DNA from: JBEKCP01 sp050014815
GTDB lineage: Bacteria > Planctomycetota > Planctomycetia > Pirellulales > Thermoguttaceae
Reading direction: 5' to 3'
Assembly (NCBI GenBank): GCA_050014815.1
Contig: JBEKCP010000132.1
Coordinates: forward strand, 1 to 19,391
Length of the DNA stretch: 19,391 nt
The translations under genes and the position numbers were made by a program. The notes beneath the pieces are model-generated. The model did not search any database and had not been told where the DNA came from. It saw only the letters and a program-made list of their open reading frames with translations. Shown here one piece after another: positions 5,957 to 13,774 of the stretch; positions within the stretch are counted from its first letter, which is position 1, and the number at the start of each line of letters is the position of its first letter.

Positions 5957-6931
5957 CCTCTCGATCTTGCAGTTCGGCAATGCCTGCTGGAGCTCCTTTA
6001 CGCCTTCGTCGGTGACGTTAGTGCCATTAAGCCACAACTCTTGAAGTTGTGGTAACCGCTCCAGATGCCGCAACCCGGCATCCGTGATTGCGGTGCGGTT
6101 GAGGTACACGCTTCGCAATTGGTGCAGCCTTTCGAGGTGTCGCAACCATTCGTTAGTGACTTTGGTGTCGTGGATTCCCAGTTCTTCGAGGCGGCATAGC
6201 CCCTCCAGATGTTGCAAGCCGACGGCCGTGATCGCGGGGCCGCTGAGGTGCAACCATTTGAGTTGACTCAGCCGTTCGAGATGCTGCAAGCCTCCGTCGG
6301 TGATCTTACTGTTCACGAGGTTCAACACGCGGAGTTGGCTCAGCCCTTCGAGATGTTTCAACCCTGCATCGGTGACTTGGGTTTCGCCCATGACATTACA
6401 TAGTCGGGACAACCCCTTCACACGTTCCATCTGGGCATCATCGCGTATGCTGGCAGCGGCGACTTGATCGAAGAAATCATTCCCAAGCAGCTCGCGCAGC
6501 AACTGTGGTTCGGGCGGCTGAGCATTTGGCAGAAGACTTCCATAAGCATCCGTCTCCCAGTCATAACCCACTGCCATTCCCTCGACGGTCGCCTTCTGCT
6601 CTTTCGCCTTCTTGATTTCCATCGCCAGCCAACTGCACGGAATGGCGACGGCGACCGTCAGCACCAGAAGCGACCGGATGCTGAACTGGAACCGCAAGCG
6701 GAAGACGAGGGCGGCAACGAGCCAAAGGAAGAAGAATAAGAGAGCCACGCCCACGCTGGCCACGGCGGCCAGCACGGTCCAGCCCTTGTGCCAGGGCAGC
6801 CAGCCGAGGCGTTCCGACAGCCACAGCAGGCACACAAGGGCCAGCAGTGCCAGGATCAGCCGATCCGGCGTGAGGTGATACCAGCGGGGTTTGGGCTGGG
6901 GGGCGGCGGGTTGGGATTCTGCTACGCTCAT
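5954..6931 (-). CDS. Membrane-anchored leucine-rich-repeat protein
   Basis: A 325-residue protein with three membrane segments near the N-terminus: about 25-39 (LILALLALVCLLWLS), 50-77 (the VALLFFFLWLVAALVF region) and 84-103 (SIRSLLVLTVAVAIPCSWLA). The FSIRSLLVLT...WLAMEIKKA segment is a recurring planctomycete membrane module. Residues about 172-320 hold five to six leucine-rich repeats of 24 residues of the type 'ITDAGLRHLERLPQLQELWL', ending in the cap GVKELQQALPNCKIER. They probably form a binding surface; the ligand is unknown. The first codons and the bases before the ATG match those of the gene at 2230 almost exactly. Repeat copy D separates it from the gene at 7013. Confidence 0.85.
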   Translation of the reverse strand: MSVAESQPAAPQPKPRWYHLTPDRLILALLALVCLLWLSERLGWLPWHKGWTVLAAVASVGVALLFFFLWLVAALVFRLRFQFSIRSLLVLTVAVAIPCSWLAMEIKKAKEQKATVEGMAVGYDWETDAYGSLLPNAQPPEPQLLRELLGNDFFDQVAAASIRDDAQMERVKGLSRLCNVMGETQVTDAGLKHLEGLSQLRVLNLVNSKITDGGLQHLERLSQLKWLHLSGPAITAVGLQHLEGLCRLEELGIHDTKVTNEWLRHLERLHQLRSVYLNRTAITDAGLRHLERLPQLQELWLNGTNVTDEGVKELQQALPNCKIER

Positions 6932-6949
6932 GTCATGTTACTCGTTGCC

Positions 6950-7003
6950 GCCAACGATGGGCGTTGCCGCCAGTTCCGCTGGCCGCGTAGCGGCGCTGCG
7001 GGA
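6950..7003 (-). repeat. Intergenic hairpin repeat, copy D
   Basis: Lies between the stop of the gene at 7013 and the start of the gene at 6931. The core hairpin at 6982-6994 is GCCGC, loop GTA, GCGGC, followed by GCTGCGGGA. The left end GCCAACGATGG matches GCCAACGGAGC of copy A. The right end (GTTGGC) is not kept. Confidence 0.55.
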
Positions 7004-7012
7004 AGGCTCCTG

Positions 7013-7243
7013 CTAGCCCCGGCCAGGCTTCTTCTCTCCCGCACCTTCACGTTCGGGCAATGCCAGGCGTCGCAGTCTCCTGATCTGAGCCCACTGCACC
7101 AGGCAAAGGCCGACCAGGCCGAGTGTAAGGATAGGCCAGATCACGCAGAAGATGATTACGTTGATTTCCTTGTAGGTTGTTCCAGTTGCGGCTGCGAGCC
7201 ACACCAGGAAGTCAACACACCATTGGAATACTGTATCGGCCAT
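7013..7243 (-). CDS. Small membrane protein with a TYKEINVIIFC motif
   Basis: A 76-residue protein with two hydrophobic stretches at about residues 4-20 and 27-50 (INVIIFCVIWPILTLGLVGL) and a basic tail (RRLRRLALPEREGAGEKKPG). The block TYKEINVIIFCVIWP looks like a conserved motif of small bacterial membrane proteins of unknown role. There is no clear Shine-Dalgarno (CCCAAAACACA before the ATG). It lies 55 bases downstream of the gene at 7299 and is probably the last gene of a transcript starting at 9385. Confidence 0.6.
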   Translation of the reverse strand: MADTVFQWCVDFLVWLAAATGTTYKEINVIIFCVIWPILTLGLVGLCLVQWAQIRRLRRLALPEREGAGEKKPGRG

Positions 7244-7298
7244 TGTGTTTTGGGTATCTCGTGGGCTAGCGGTAAGAGTAGCTGACGGCGAAACCGTT

Positions 7299-7793
7299 TT
7301 AGCGTCCTTTCACGGGCTTTCCCAAATCCTCCATCCACGGCCATGTCGCTCGGTCCAGTATCTTGATCTTCTCGGGCTTGACGATGAAAGCATCGAAATC
7401 ATATCCGTAACCCTGAACGTCGGGCGGTGACTTCTTGATGTGCAGTAGGGTCAATGTACCAACTACACGGAGAATCCTGCCATTGTTATCGACCCCGAAT
7501 TGAGGAAGGCTGAGTGCGCTTTCGTCAAGGAAAACTACGCCTCCGTGCAAGACGACATACGGGTCCAATCCCTTGCCGGACCCCCATACGATCCCTTCGA
7601 CCGCCACCCGATGGCCCACAACGTCCTTCCATTGTGACGAAGCCCGGATTGGATTCTCGCCTCGTTGTTCGGTAAGTTTCCACTCTTCTCCAGGACGTGC
7701 CTCCGGTTGCTTCGTCTTGGGGTCTCCGGCCCAGCAAGTCACAGGAAGGAGTGCCCAGGCCAGGAACATTTTCGGAACAACGAAACGATTCAT
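7299..7793 (-). CDS. Secreted protein of unknown function
   Basis: A 164-residue protein with a signal peptide (residues 1-22, MFLAWALLPVTCWAGD) and a single small domain. The pattern HRVAVEGIVWGSGKGLDPYV, then ILRVVGTLTL, looks like the strands of a small barrel (OB-like, 'effect of adding X to a binding site'), but no family is recognised. It should act outside the cytoplasm. The ATG follows GAAAGGACAAATCT, a fair ribosome site. It sits 38 bases after the DUF4139 gene, so the two are probably co-transcribed. Confidence 0.65.
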   Translation of the reverse strand: MNRFVVPKMFLAWALLPVTCWAGDPKTKQPEARPGEEWKLTEQRGENPIRASSQWKDVVGHRVAVEGIVWGSGKGLDPYVVLHGGVVFLDESALSLPQFGVDNNGRILRVVGTLTLLHIKKSPPDVQGYGYDFDAFIVKPEKIKILDRATWPWMEDLGKPVKGR

Positions 7794-7831
7794 AGATTTG
7801 TCCTTTCAATGCCGCGTCGCTGTCGCTGGCC

Positions 7832-9358
7832 CTACAACGGCTCCCGTTTCTTCTCGGTGTTCAGCTCCGGCCCCACCTTCCGGCGCTTGTAGGTCACGCT
7901 GTAGCCGACGAACTGCTTTTTCCCCGGCGGCAGGTCGAGGAAATACTTGACGTTGTTCTGATCCACCCGCTCGACGCGCCCCGGCATGTTGTGAAGATCG
8001 ACGTAGGCCCCCTCGGCGTTGGAGCCCCAGTCCTTCGGTTGCCCGTCGGGTCCCCACAGCACCACGTTGGCGTCGAACTGCCGCTCCAACTCCGTCTTGG
8101 CCACCACCGGCTTGCCCGAGACCAACTCCTCCTCGTAGTAGAACGTCTCGTCGTAGTCCACCAGGTCGTAGTACAGGACGAACGTGTCATCCAGCCGCCG
8201 CTTGTACTGCCGGGCCACGACGTTGGTGGTCTGCTGGTCCTTGAGTCTGCGGACGATGGTGATATCCTTGTCGGCCCCGACATTCACTTCAACGCGGTCG
8301 CCGATGGGCACATATTTCGTCTCGGTGCCGCCGACGTAGGCGAGGTCCTTGCTCTTGTACTCGGAAAAGAGCCTGACGGTGCCGTTGGGCAACGGCGATA
8401 GTCCGAGGTTCTCCATGGCCGAGAGCTTCTTCTCCTTGCCCTGCTCGTCCAGGAGCTTCAGGTTCTTGAAGCGGTAGAACTTGGTGAAACCCTTGCCGCC
8501 GTCGCGGTCGGTGAGCTTGTAGAAGCACTCCAGCGGCACGTCAGCCGCTTTGAGGGCGACGAGCCGCTTGGGCTCCTTGTCCTTGATGTCCTCGCGGCCC
8601 TCGATGGTGAAGAGGAAGTATTCGGAGAGGCCCTGCTTGATAACCTGTTTCTTCCGTTCCAGCCCCAGCCCGAAGCCGCCGCCGCCCATGCCCCCATGCC
8701 CGTTAAGGTCAAGAGCCAGTTCCTCGCCAGTTCTTGCAGCGTCGTCGAAGTCGTGCAGGACCCGTGCTCGCTGCGCGTCTTTCAGTTCTTTCCACTTTCC
8801 GGGCGGCGGCCTTCGCGCCAGGTCGGCAATCTTCTCCACCAGGTTGATCGTGCCCACCACGAGTCGAGTCTGGGCGTTGTCGTACAGCTCGCCCGAGTTG
8901 TTGGTCACCCGCACGTAGCCGGTCAGGTTGAGCTTCGTCTCGTCCTCGTTGGCGATGCCGACGTAATCCGCCGCCCAGGTGATGCCGCTGGTGAAGTAGC
9001 GGATCTCCACCGGGATCTTGCCCGCTATCTGGCTCTTGATGTTCCACTGCAAGGCGTCGTTGCGCCCCGCCGGGAACGTGGTGTCTACCAGGTCCACCTT
9101 GTCCTGCTTGTCGAGAATCCTGAACTCGATGCTGGTGGGGTCGATCAGCGTGTTGGCCCAGGAGAACTGGATGCGGTTGACGCCCTCCTTGACGGTCAAG
9201 AGCCGGTGCTCCCGCACCATGGTGATGTCTTCGGAGTTGTAGATCGTGAACTGGGTGCCTTCCCGGGTGGGCAGTGTCACCAGATCGACGGCAGCCTTGG
9301 CCGGGGCAGCCAGCGCCGCCAGCAGCATCACCGTCAACCAGCACGTTCGTTTGTGCAT
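7832..9358 (-). CDS. Secreted DUF4139 (mucoidy-inhibitor-A-like) protein
   Basis: A 508-residue protein with a signal peptide (MHKRTCWLTVMLLAALAAPA, cut near AKA-A). The early strands (FTIYNSEDITMVREHRLLTV, then EGVNRIQFSWA) and the long beta-rich part (VEIRYFTSGITWAADYVG, GYVRVTNNSGELYDNAQTRL, LPNGTVRLFSEYKSKDLAYV, and a final PPGKKQFVGYSVTYKRRK) are characteristic of DUF4139 proteins. In that family 'W.A.Y' precedes a 'v.N.tg..w.n..l.l' strand pair. Role unknown; DUF4139 proteins are extracytoplasmic. A Gly-rich loop (GHGGMGGGGFGLGLE) interrupts the middle. A TAGAAT -10 lies 27 bases upstream of the ATG. It is the first gene of a likely three-gene transcript. Confidence 0.8.
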   Translation of the reverse strand: MHKRTCWLTVMLLAALAAPAKAAVDLVTLPTREGTQFTIYNSEDITMVREHRLLTVKEGVNRIQFSWANTLIDPTSIEFRILDKQDKVDLVDTTFPAGRNDALQWNIKSQIAGKIPVEIRYFTSGITWAADYVGIANEDETKLNLTGYVRVTNNSGELYDNAQTRLVVGTINLVEKIADLARRPPPGKWKELKDAQRARVLHDFDDAARTGEELALDLNGHGGMGGGGFGLGLERKKQVIKQGLSEYFLFTIEGREDIKDKEPKRLVALKAADVPLECFYKLTDRDGGKGFTKFYRFKNLKLLDEQGKEKKLSAMENLGLSPLPNGTVRLFSEYKSKDLAYVGGTETKYVPIGDRVEVNVGADKDITIVRRLKDQQTTNVVARQYKRRLDDTFVLYYDLVDYDETFYYEEELVSGKPVVAKTELERQFDANVVLWGPDGQPKDWGSNAEGAYVDLHNMPGRVERVDQNNVKYFLDLPPGKKQFVGYSVTYKRRKVGPELNTEKKREPL

Positions 9359-9384
9359 GCTTCGAGCCCCCGTTTCAAAACTCT

Positions 9385-9390
9385 ATTCTA
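9385..9390 (-). promoter_or_regulatory. TAGAAT -10 box for the DUF4139 gene
   Basis: The minus strand reads GCAAGGTAGAATAGAG. The start codon is at 9358, giving a leader of about 20 bases without a Shine-Dalgarno. No good -35 is seen 17 bases upstream. Confidence 0.5.
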
Positions 9391-9431
9391 CCTTGCCGCC
9401 CGGATGGTTGTCTCCCCTTTGGACGGTCGGC

Positions 9432-9452
9432 GGCCGGGAAGGGTTCCCGGCC
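9432..9452. repeat. Perfect 9-bp inverted repeat
   Basis: GGCCGGGAA, loop GGG, TTCCCGGCC, in the divergent gap between the genes at 9358 and 9606. A weaker AGGGG/CCCCT pair follows directly. There is no T tract, so it is not a standard terminator. It may be a protein-binding site or a structured element. Confidence 0.5.
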
Positions 9453-9491
9453 CCAGGGGACGAAGGCCCCCTCCACCCCCCCTTATGTTAA

Positions 9492-9510
9492 AGTGGGCAA
9501 CATGCCCACT
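9492..9510. repeat. Perfect 7-bp inverted repeat
   Basis: AGTGGGC, loop AACAT, GCCCACT, ending 10 bases before the -35 of the methyltransferase promoter. The position would suit an operator. Confidence 0.45.
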
Positions 9511-9520
9511 GCCGCAGTTC

Positions 9521-9549
9521 GTGACGGTAGCCGCCAAGTGCTATAGAAT
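9521..9549 (+). promoter_or_regulatory. Promoter of the methyltransferase gene
   Basis: GTGACG (9521-9526), a 17-base spacer and TAGAAT (9544-9549, in the run CTATAGAATGG). The -10 has the same sequence as the minus-strand promoters in this window. The leader to the ATG at 9606 is about 50 bases. Confidence 0.6.
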
Positions 9550-9605
9550 GGGGCCGTACGATTGTCTTCCCCCCACGCACGCAACTCCAACCCCCGCGAA
9601 CAACC

Positions 9606-10570
9606 ATGATGAACGCCTCCCCTCGCCGCGCCTGGCAGCTTTCAGTCTTGCTGCTTGCCTTTTTTACCCTCGGCGTCGGTCTCGCTTACGCCCAGGAGAA
9701 AAGCGTCCGCCCAGGCATCAACAAGCAATATGATAACCCAGACATCAACGAGAACGTCCGAATACTTGAGACCGAGAACCGGGATGTCTTCTCGAATCGC
9801 AAGCAGATCGTGGCCGAGTGCAAACTCAAGCCCGGCATGGCCGTTGCCGACATCGGTGCTGGCACAGGCCTTTTCACCCGCCTGTTTGCCGCCGAGGTCG
9901 GTCCCAAGGGACGGGTCTACGCCGTGGACATCGCCAAGAACTTCATCGAGCATGTCGAGAAGACTTCCAAGGAAGCGGGGCTGAAAAACGTAACGGGCAT
10001 CGTTTGCACGCCAACATCCTGCGAATTGCCGCCGAACTCTGTCGATCTGGCCTTCATCTGCGACACCTACCATCATTTCGAGTATCCCCAGAAGACCATG
10101 GCTTCCATTCACCAGGCCCTGCGCCCCGGCGGCCAACTCATTCTGGTCGAATATTGCCGCATCGAAGGCAAGACGCCCGACTGGCTATTGCAGCATCTGC
10201 GGGCGGGCCAAGAGGTGTTCACCAAGGAAATCGAGGCCGACGGTTTCAAGGTCGTAGATCAACCCAACTTCCTCAAGGAGAACTACTTTGTGCGGTTCGA
10301 GAAGGTGGAACCTCCGCACAAGGCCTGGCTGGAGAACTGGCAAAAGAAGAACTCATCCACTGTGCCCGCAAGGACGCCACGGAGCGGATGTTGGGCATGC
10401 TGTTCACCGGCTGGTCGGCCGGGGGCAACGGCGACCGCCTCATGGCCGCGTTGAAGGGGCAGGAAATCGACGCCAGAGAGAAGGGCATCGCCAGGCAGAT
10501 CGCTGCTACGATCAGAGCGGGGCTTGACGAACTGGCCACGCCAGCGAATAGGCCGCCGAAGGGCAAATGA
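9606..10570 (+). pseudogene. Secreted class I SAM methyltransferase, frameshifted near the 3' end
   Basis: It begins with a signal peptide (residues 1-30, VLLLAFFTLGVGLAYAQ), unusual for a methyltransferase though seen in planctomycetes. Motif I is VADIGAGTGLFTRLFA (D at residue 82). An acidic residue ends beta-2 (VYAVDI), followed by DLAFICDTYHHFEYP and ALRPGGQLILVEYCR. It therefore resembles the UbiE/type 11 methyltransferases; the substrate is unknown. In the starting frame it ends at 10454 in an implausible tail (PARTPRSGCWACCSPAGRPG). The other plus frame continues with good coding character (EELIHCARKDATERMLGMLF, then GGNGDRLMAALKGQEIDARE) and stops at 10570. One missing base at about 10335-10350 would join them. 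It could be a sequencing indel or real decay. Confidence 0.7.
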
Positions 10571-10599
10571 TGATCCAGATCATCCTGCTGCCGCGGATT

Positions 10600-10639
10600 G
10601 CTGGCGGCCGGTGGTGCAGCCCCACCGTCTCCGGCCAGC
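10600..10639. terminator. Hairpin between convergent genes
   Basis: GCTGGC and GGCCGG pair with CCGGCCAGC around an inner GGTGG/CCACC stem. It lies between the methyltransferase end (10570) and the ChaN-like gene end (10655), where a two-way transcription stop is expected. There is no T tract, so the call is weak. Confidence 0.35.
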
Positions 10640-10654
10640 CATCAGCCATTCCGC

Positions 10655-11666
10655 CTAATTGGTGTGCGCGGATGCATGATCCCCCAGGGGCTTGATACAG
10701 AGATAGTCGGCGATGGGCTGGTGGAGTTCACGCAACTGCTCGTGCGTGATCTCAATGCCTCGCGATTGGGCCTTCTCTTCTGGGGAGAGCCGGAGTTCGC
10801 CGCTTTCGGAGAACAAAACGACCCTGTCCTTGCAGTCGGGCAAACGCCGCCGTACCCGCGTTGGCAGCCCCAGGCACATGGCCTGCTCCACACAGGACAA
10901 GCATCTTTCGCCCTCGCCCCTGCTCTGACTTCATGAACGCCGAGATCGCCTCTGCCATGGCCTCGTCCCGGGCAATCTGGGCCTCAATCATCGGGCGCAA
11001 GGTCTGCGATGTTGCCGAAACATGTACCATCATCTGGAGCGAAAGCGATTTCGCATAAGGCGGGTCCTGCACCTGCATTTGTGCCGGAAGTTCCTTTCTC
11101 ACCTCGGGGGCCAGGCGATCTATCCCGCCGCTCCGCACGACCTGACGAATGGTTTCAGACTTCGCGCTGAGCGCGACGATAGGGGCCTTCCACCTACGGG
11201 CGGCCTCCAGGACAGGGCGGTACTGCTGGAAGTTCGGCCATCGCTTGGACCAGGCGGTCGCCTCCGCCAGTTTCTCGAAGTCAATTTCCCCTCGGTTGTA
11301 GCGGTCGAGGTGGGATTGCTGCGACGATTCCATTTGCTCCAGCCCCACCGCCAGAGGCAGACCTTTCTGCGCCAGATCGGTCATGATCTTCGCCTGCATC
11401 TCGTGGTGCCGCTGGAGGGTATGGTACTCGCCCAGGTAAATCATTCGGGCAGTGGCCAGGTCCTCCAGCACCTCCTGGTACGGCACAGGCTCCCCCTGAT
11501 ACACGTCGATCCACAGACTGGCACGCTCGGTGTCTGCACGTTCGCCAGCGAGCGGTGTGGTCGCTTGGAGGAGGGCACGGGTGGTGGGCGGCTCCTCAGC
11601 ACAGGCGGCTGCCGTGATGACCCAGGCGCCCGTGATCGCAGCGAGGCAAAGAAGGTTTCGTCGCAT
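10655..11666 (-). pseudogene. ChaN-like haem-binding-uptake/Tiki superfamily protein, frameshifted near the 3' end
   Basis: The ATG at 11666 follows GAAGGAGACCCACCT, a good ribosome site. Residues 1-22 are a signal peptide (AAITGAWVITAAACAEE). The domain shows YLGEYHTLQRHHEMQ (residues 77-91) and GLEQM (about 108-112), the GExH...HH and E signatures of ChaN/DUF399. That family binds haem or, in Tiki-like members, acts as a metalloprotease. In this frame it reads KMLVLCGAGHVPG and then loses sense, ending at 10752. A second minus frame continues LGLPTRVRRRLPDCKDRVVL and ELRLSPEEKAQSRGIEITHE to a stop at 10655, as expected for the family end. One extra base near 10870-10880 would explain it. 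Either an indel error or an inactivated gene. Confidence 0.7.
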
Positions 11667-11863
11667 AGGTGGGTCTCCTTCGTCACTAAGGAACAGCATT
11701 TCGATGGCGGATTTGTCTCTTCATTCCCCGAATACTGCGATCACCGGCGCGTGGTCCGAGGGGGGTTTTTACTCCCCCATAACCGTCACCACCATGGCCG
11801 ATAACCCATCTTCGCAGTTGTTCTTCGGAAGGGCCGGAGTACGGAAAACGCAGTCCGCAGGGA
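11667..11863. other. Intergenic region with one G/C hairpin
   Basis: Holds no gene on either strand. A hairpin at 11761-11778 pairs GGGGG with CCCCC around TTTTTACT. It lies about 85 bases past the end of the esterase gene and may mark the operon end, but has no T run in the transcribed direction. No convincing promoter for the ChaN-like gene was seen. Confidence 0.4.
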
Positions 11864-13027
11864 TTATCGTTGCAGCTGACGGATCGCCTTCAAGATCGCT
11901 TCTTCCCCCTGCAAGGCGTCCGCCGGACGCGGATGATTTTCGTCAAAGGCCGCCAAGACGGCAGCCGCTTCGACGACGTTGGGCGATTCGTCGATCGTTC
12001 CATCGGCCTTGGTCAATCCCTCCTTGTTCAGCCCCAACTGGCGAGCCAGGAAGGCGTAGACGGCTTGGCGTTTCGAGGGGCCATAGTCGTGCCCTTCCTC
12101 GGCCAGGTGGACGTTCTGAATCTTGTCCTCGGCATCGAAGAGGCGATAGACGCTCTTGATGTACGGCAACTCGCGGTCGGGCACTTGCTTCGTCCAATCC
12201 TTGCCGCAGGAAACGACCAACTGAGGCCGGGGTGCGGCCAGGGCGGCAATCTCGGCGTTGTTCGTGACGTAGCCATCGCCGCGGTGGATCGGTAGGCCGC
12301 TCTCGCAGACGCAACCGCCGTAGAAATCGCTGGAAACCATCACCACCGGGCAGGAAACCAGCACACGATCGTCCACGGCCGTCAGCAGGAACGACTGCGT
12401 CCCGCCCCCCGACTCGCCCGTGATCGCAATCCGCTTTGCGTCCACGCCGTCGAGCGAGGCAACGAAATCCACGGCCCGGATGCCGTTCCAAAGCTGGAAG
12501 GTCAGCGCATGCGGAGTGCGGTGCGGCACCTGGGTCGAGTCGTTGAAACCGACCATGCTGTAGGAGAAGACCACCGCGCCCATGCGGGCCAGCGTGGCAC
12601 AGCGCTGCTGGTGGTTGGCGCCGTAGCGGCCGTCCCGCCCGTGGCCATGCGGACACAGCACGGCCGGCAAAGGCCCCTTCGCCTCCACGGGGCGATAGAG
12701 GTTGCCGGTGACGAAGAAGCCGGGCATCGACTCGAAGGCCACATTGGCCACGCTGTAGCCGGCATGACGGCGCAGGCTGTGGACGATCGGCCTGAGCGGC
12801 GTTTTGGCCGGCAACGGCTGGAGTTCCGCGCCACGCAGGATGCCCACGCGGATCGTGGTCGCTCGGGCGGTCCAGTCGGCGCGCGTCTTCCAAGTGGCGG
12901 CGAGCTTCGCCAAGTCGCTTTGTCCCTTCTCCTGCCAGCCCGGGTCGGCGGCGGACACCAACTGCCCCGCGGCGAGGCACGATCCTGCCAGTACCACCCA
13001 GAATCTTATCGAACGTGCAAGGTTCAT
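11864..13027 (-). CDS. Secreted alpha/beta hydrolase, acetylxylan-esterase-like
   Basis: A 387-residue protein with a signal peptide (MNLARSIRFWVVLAGSCLAA, cut near VSA-AD). The alpha/beta-hydrolase core shows PAVLCPHGHGRDGRYG (oxyanion-hole region), then KRIAITGESGGGTQSFLLTA with the nucleophile Ser at residue 206, and EEGHDYGPSKR with the catalytic His at about 313. The acid is probably in the VVSCGKDW loop. This layout fits the planctomycete acetylxylan-esterase/AB-hydrolase-7 group, which removes acetyl groups from plant or algal glycans. An in-frame extension to 13177 overlaps the upstream gene and has no signal peptide, so it is rejected. It lies 35 bases after the DUF1080 gene in the same operon. 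Confidence 0.8.
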   Translation of the reverse strand: MNLARSIRFWVVLAGSCLAAGQLVSAADPGWQEKGQSDLAKLAATWKTRADWTARATTIRVGILRGAELQPLPAKTPLRPIVHSLRRHAGYSVANVAFESMPGFFVTGNLYRPVEAKGPLPAVLCPHGHGRDGRYGANHQQRCATLARMGAVVFSYSMVGFNDSTQVPHRTPHALTFQLWNGIRAVDFVASLDGVDAKRIAITGESGGGTQSFLLTAVDDRVLVSCPVVMVSSDFYGGCVCESGLPIHRGDGYVTNNAEIAALAAPRPQLVVSCGKDWTKQVPDRELPYIKSVYRLFDAEDKIQNVHLAEEGHDYGPSKRQAVYAFLARQLGLNKEGLTKADGTIDESPNVVEAAAVLAAFDENHPRPADALQGEEAILKAIRQLQR

Positions 13028-13062
13028 GCGATCTGTCTCCGTCGTAGTGAGTGGCGAACGTA

Positions 13063-13749
13063 TCATTGTTCGTTGCGTGGGATCTCTCGCAAGTAGATGT
13101 TCTTGAACCAGAGATGGCTGCCGTGGTGCTGGAGTTCGATCTGGCCGGTGGGGTAGATGGGTTTGTTGCGTTCCCAATAATTCTCCAGCGTCACGTTGTC
13201 AACGACCAGTTCGCCGTTGAGCCACACCCAAACCTTCTCGCCGACCATCTTAATACGGAGCGTGTTCCACTGGCCGATCGGCTTGTCGGCAAATTTCAGT
13301 GGGTCGCGCGGGTTCTCCTTCTTCTGGTTGTTGTAGAGCCCGCCGGAGCCAACCTTGTTGTCCCAGATTTGCACCTGGGGCGAACCGCGAAGGTAGATGC
13401 CGCTGTCGCCGCCCTTCTCGATCTTCCAATCGACGAACATCTCGAAATCGCCATAGTCCTTGGCCGTGCAGAGGTTGTTCGCCCTGCCATCGTAGACGAG
13501 CACGCCGTCCTCCACCTTCCAGTGCTCTCGCATACGCTTGTCGGCCGCTTCCTGCGCCTTGGCCAGTTGCTCCGGGCTCATCTTGGCCCGAGCGGGCGGA
13601 TTGGCCACCAGGCCCTTCCAGCCTCCCAGGTCCTTGCCGTTGAAGAGGGCCACGAAGCCCGGTGGCGGGGTGTTGTCGGCTGCTTGTGCGGGCAGGGCAG
13701 CAAAGCAGATCAGACCGCAGGTCAGAACGAGTGTCCAAGAAAGTCTCAT
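13063..13749 (-). CDS. Secreted DUF1080 (3-keto-disaccharide hydrolase domain) protein
   Basis: A 228-residue protein with a signal peptide (MRLSWTLVLTCGLICFAALP, cut AQA-AD). The domain begins with the family hallmark GFVALFNGKDLGGWKG and continues VEDGVLVYDGRANNLCTAKD, FEMFVDWKIEKGGDSGIYLR and VQIWDN. It ends with TGQIELQHHGSHLWFKNIYL, a concanavalin-like sandwich. DUF1080 proteins include enzymes that cleave 3-keto-glycosides, and the family is greatly expanded in planctomycetes. ACAGGAGTCATCCG precedes the ATG. A longer frame to 13974 runs into the upstream gene and is rejected. The 25-base gap to that gene and 35-base gap to the esterase indicate an operon. Confidence 0.9.
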   Translation of the reverse strand: MRLSWTLVLTCGLICFAALPAQAADNTPPPGFVALFNGKDLGGWKGLVANPPARAKMSPEQLAKAQEAADKRMREHWKVEDGVLVYDGRANNLCTAKDYGDFEMFVDWKIEKGGDSGIYLRGSPQVQIWDNKVGSGGLYNNQKKENPRDPLKFADKPIGQWNTLRIKMVGEKVWVWLNGELVVDNVTLENYWERNKPIYPTGQIELQHHGSHLWFKNIYLREIPRNEQ

Positions 13750-13774
13750 CGGATGACTCCTGTTGTTAAAGGGG

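Noticed and set aside
8696..9733. A 345-codon plus-strand open frame across the DUF4139 gene
   Set aside because: It is antisense to a well-supported gene with a signal peptide and family motifs; its protein has no recognisable domain and runs across the promoter and hairpins into the next gene.
11943..12980. A 345-codon minus-strand frame inside the esterase gene
   Set aside because: It is a shifted frame of the esterase, Arg/Gly/Pro-rich with no domain, while the real frame has a signal peptide and catalytic motifs.
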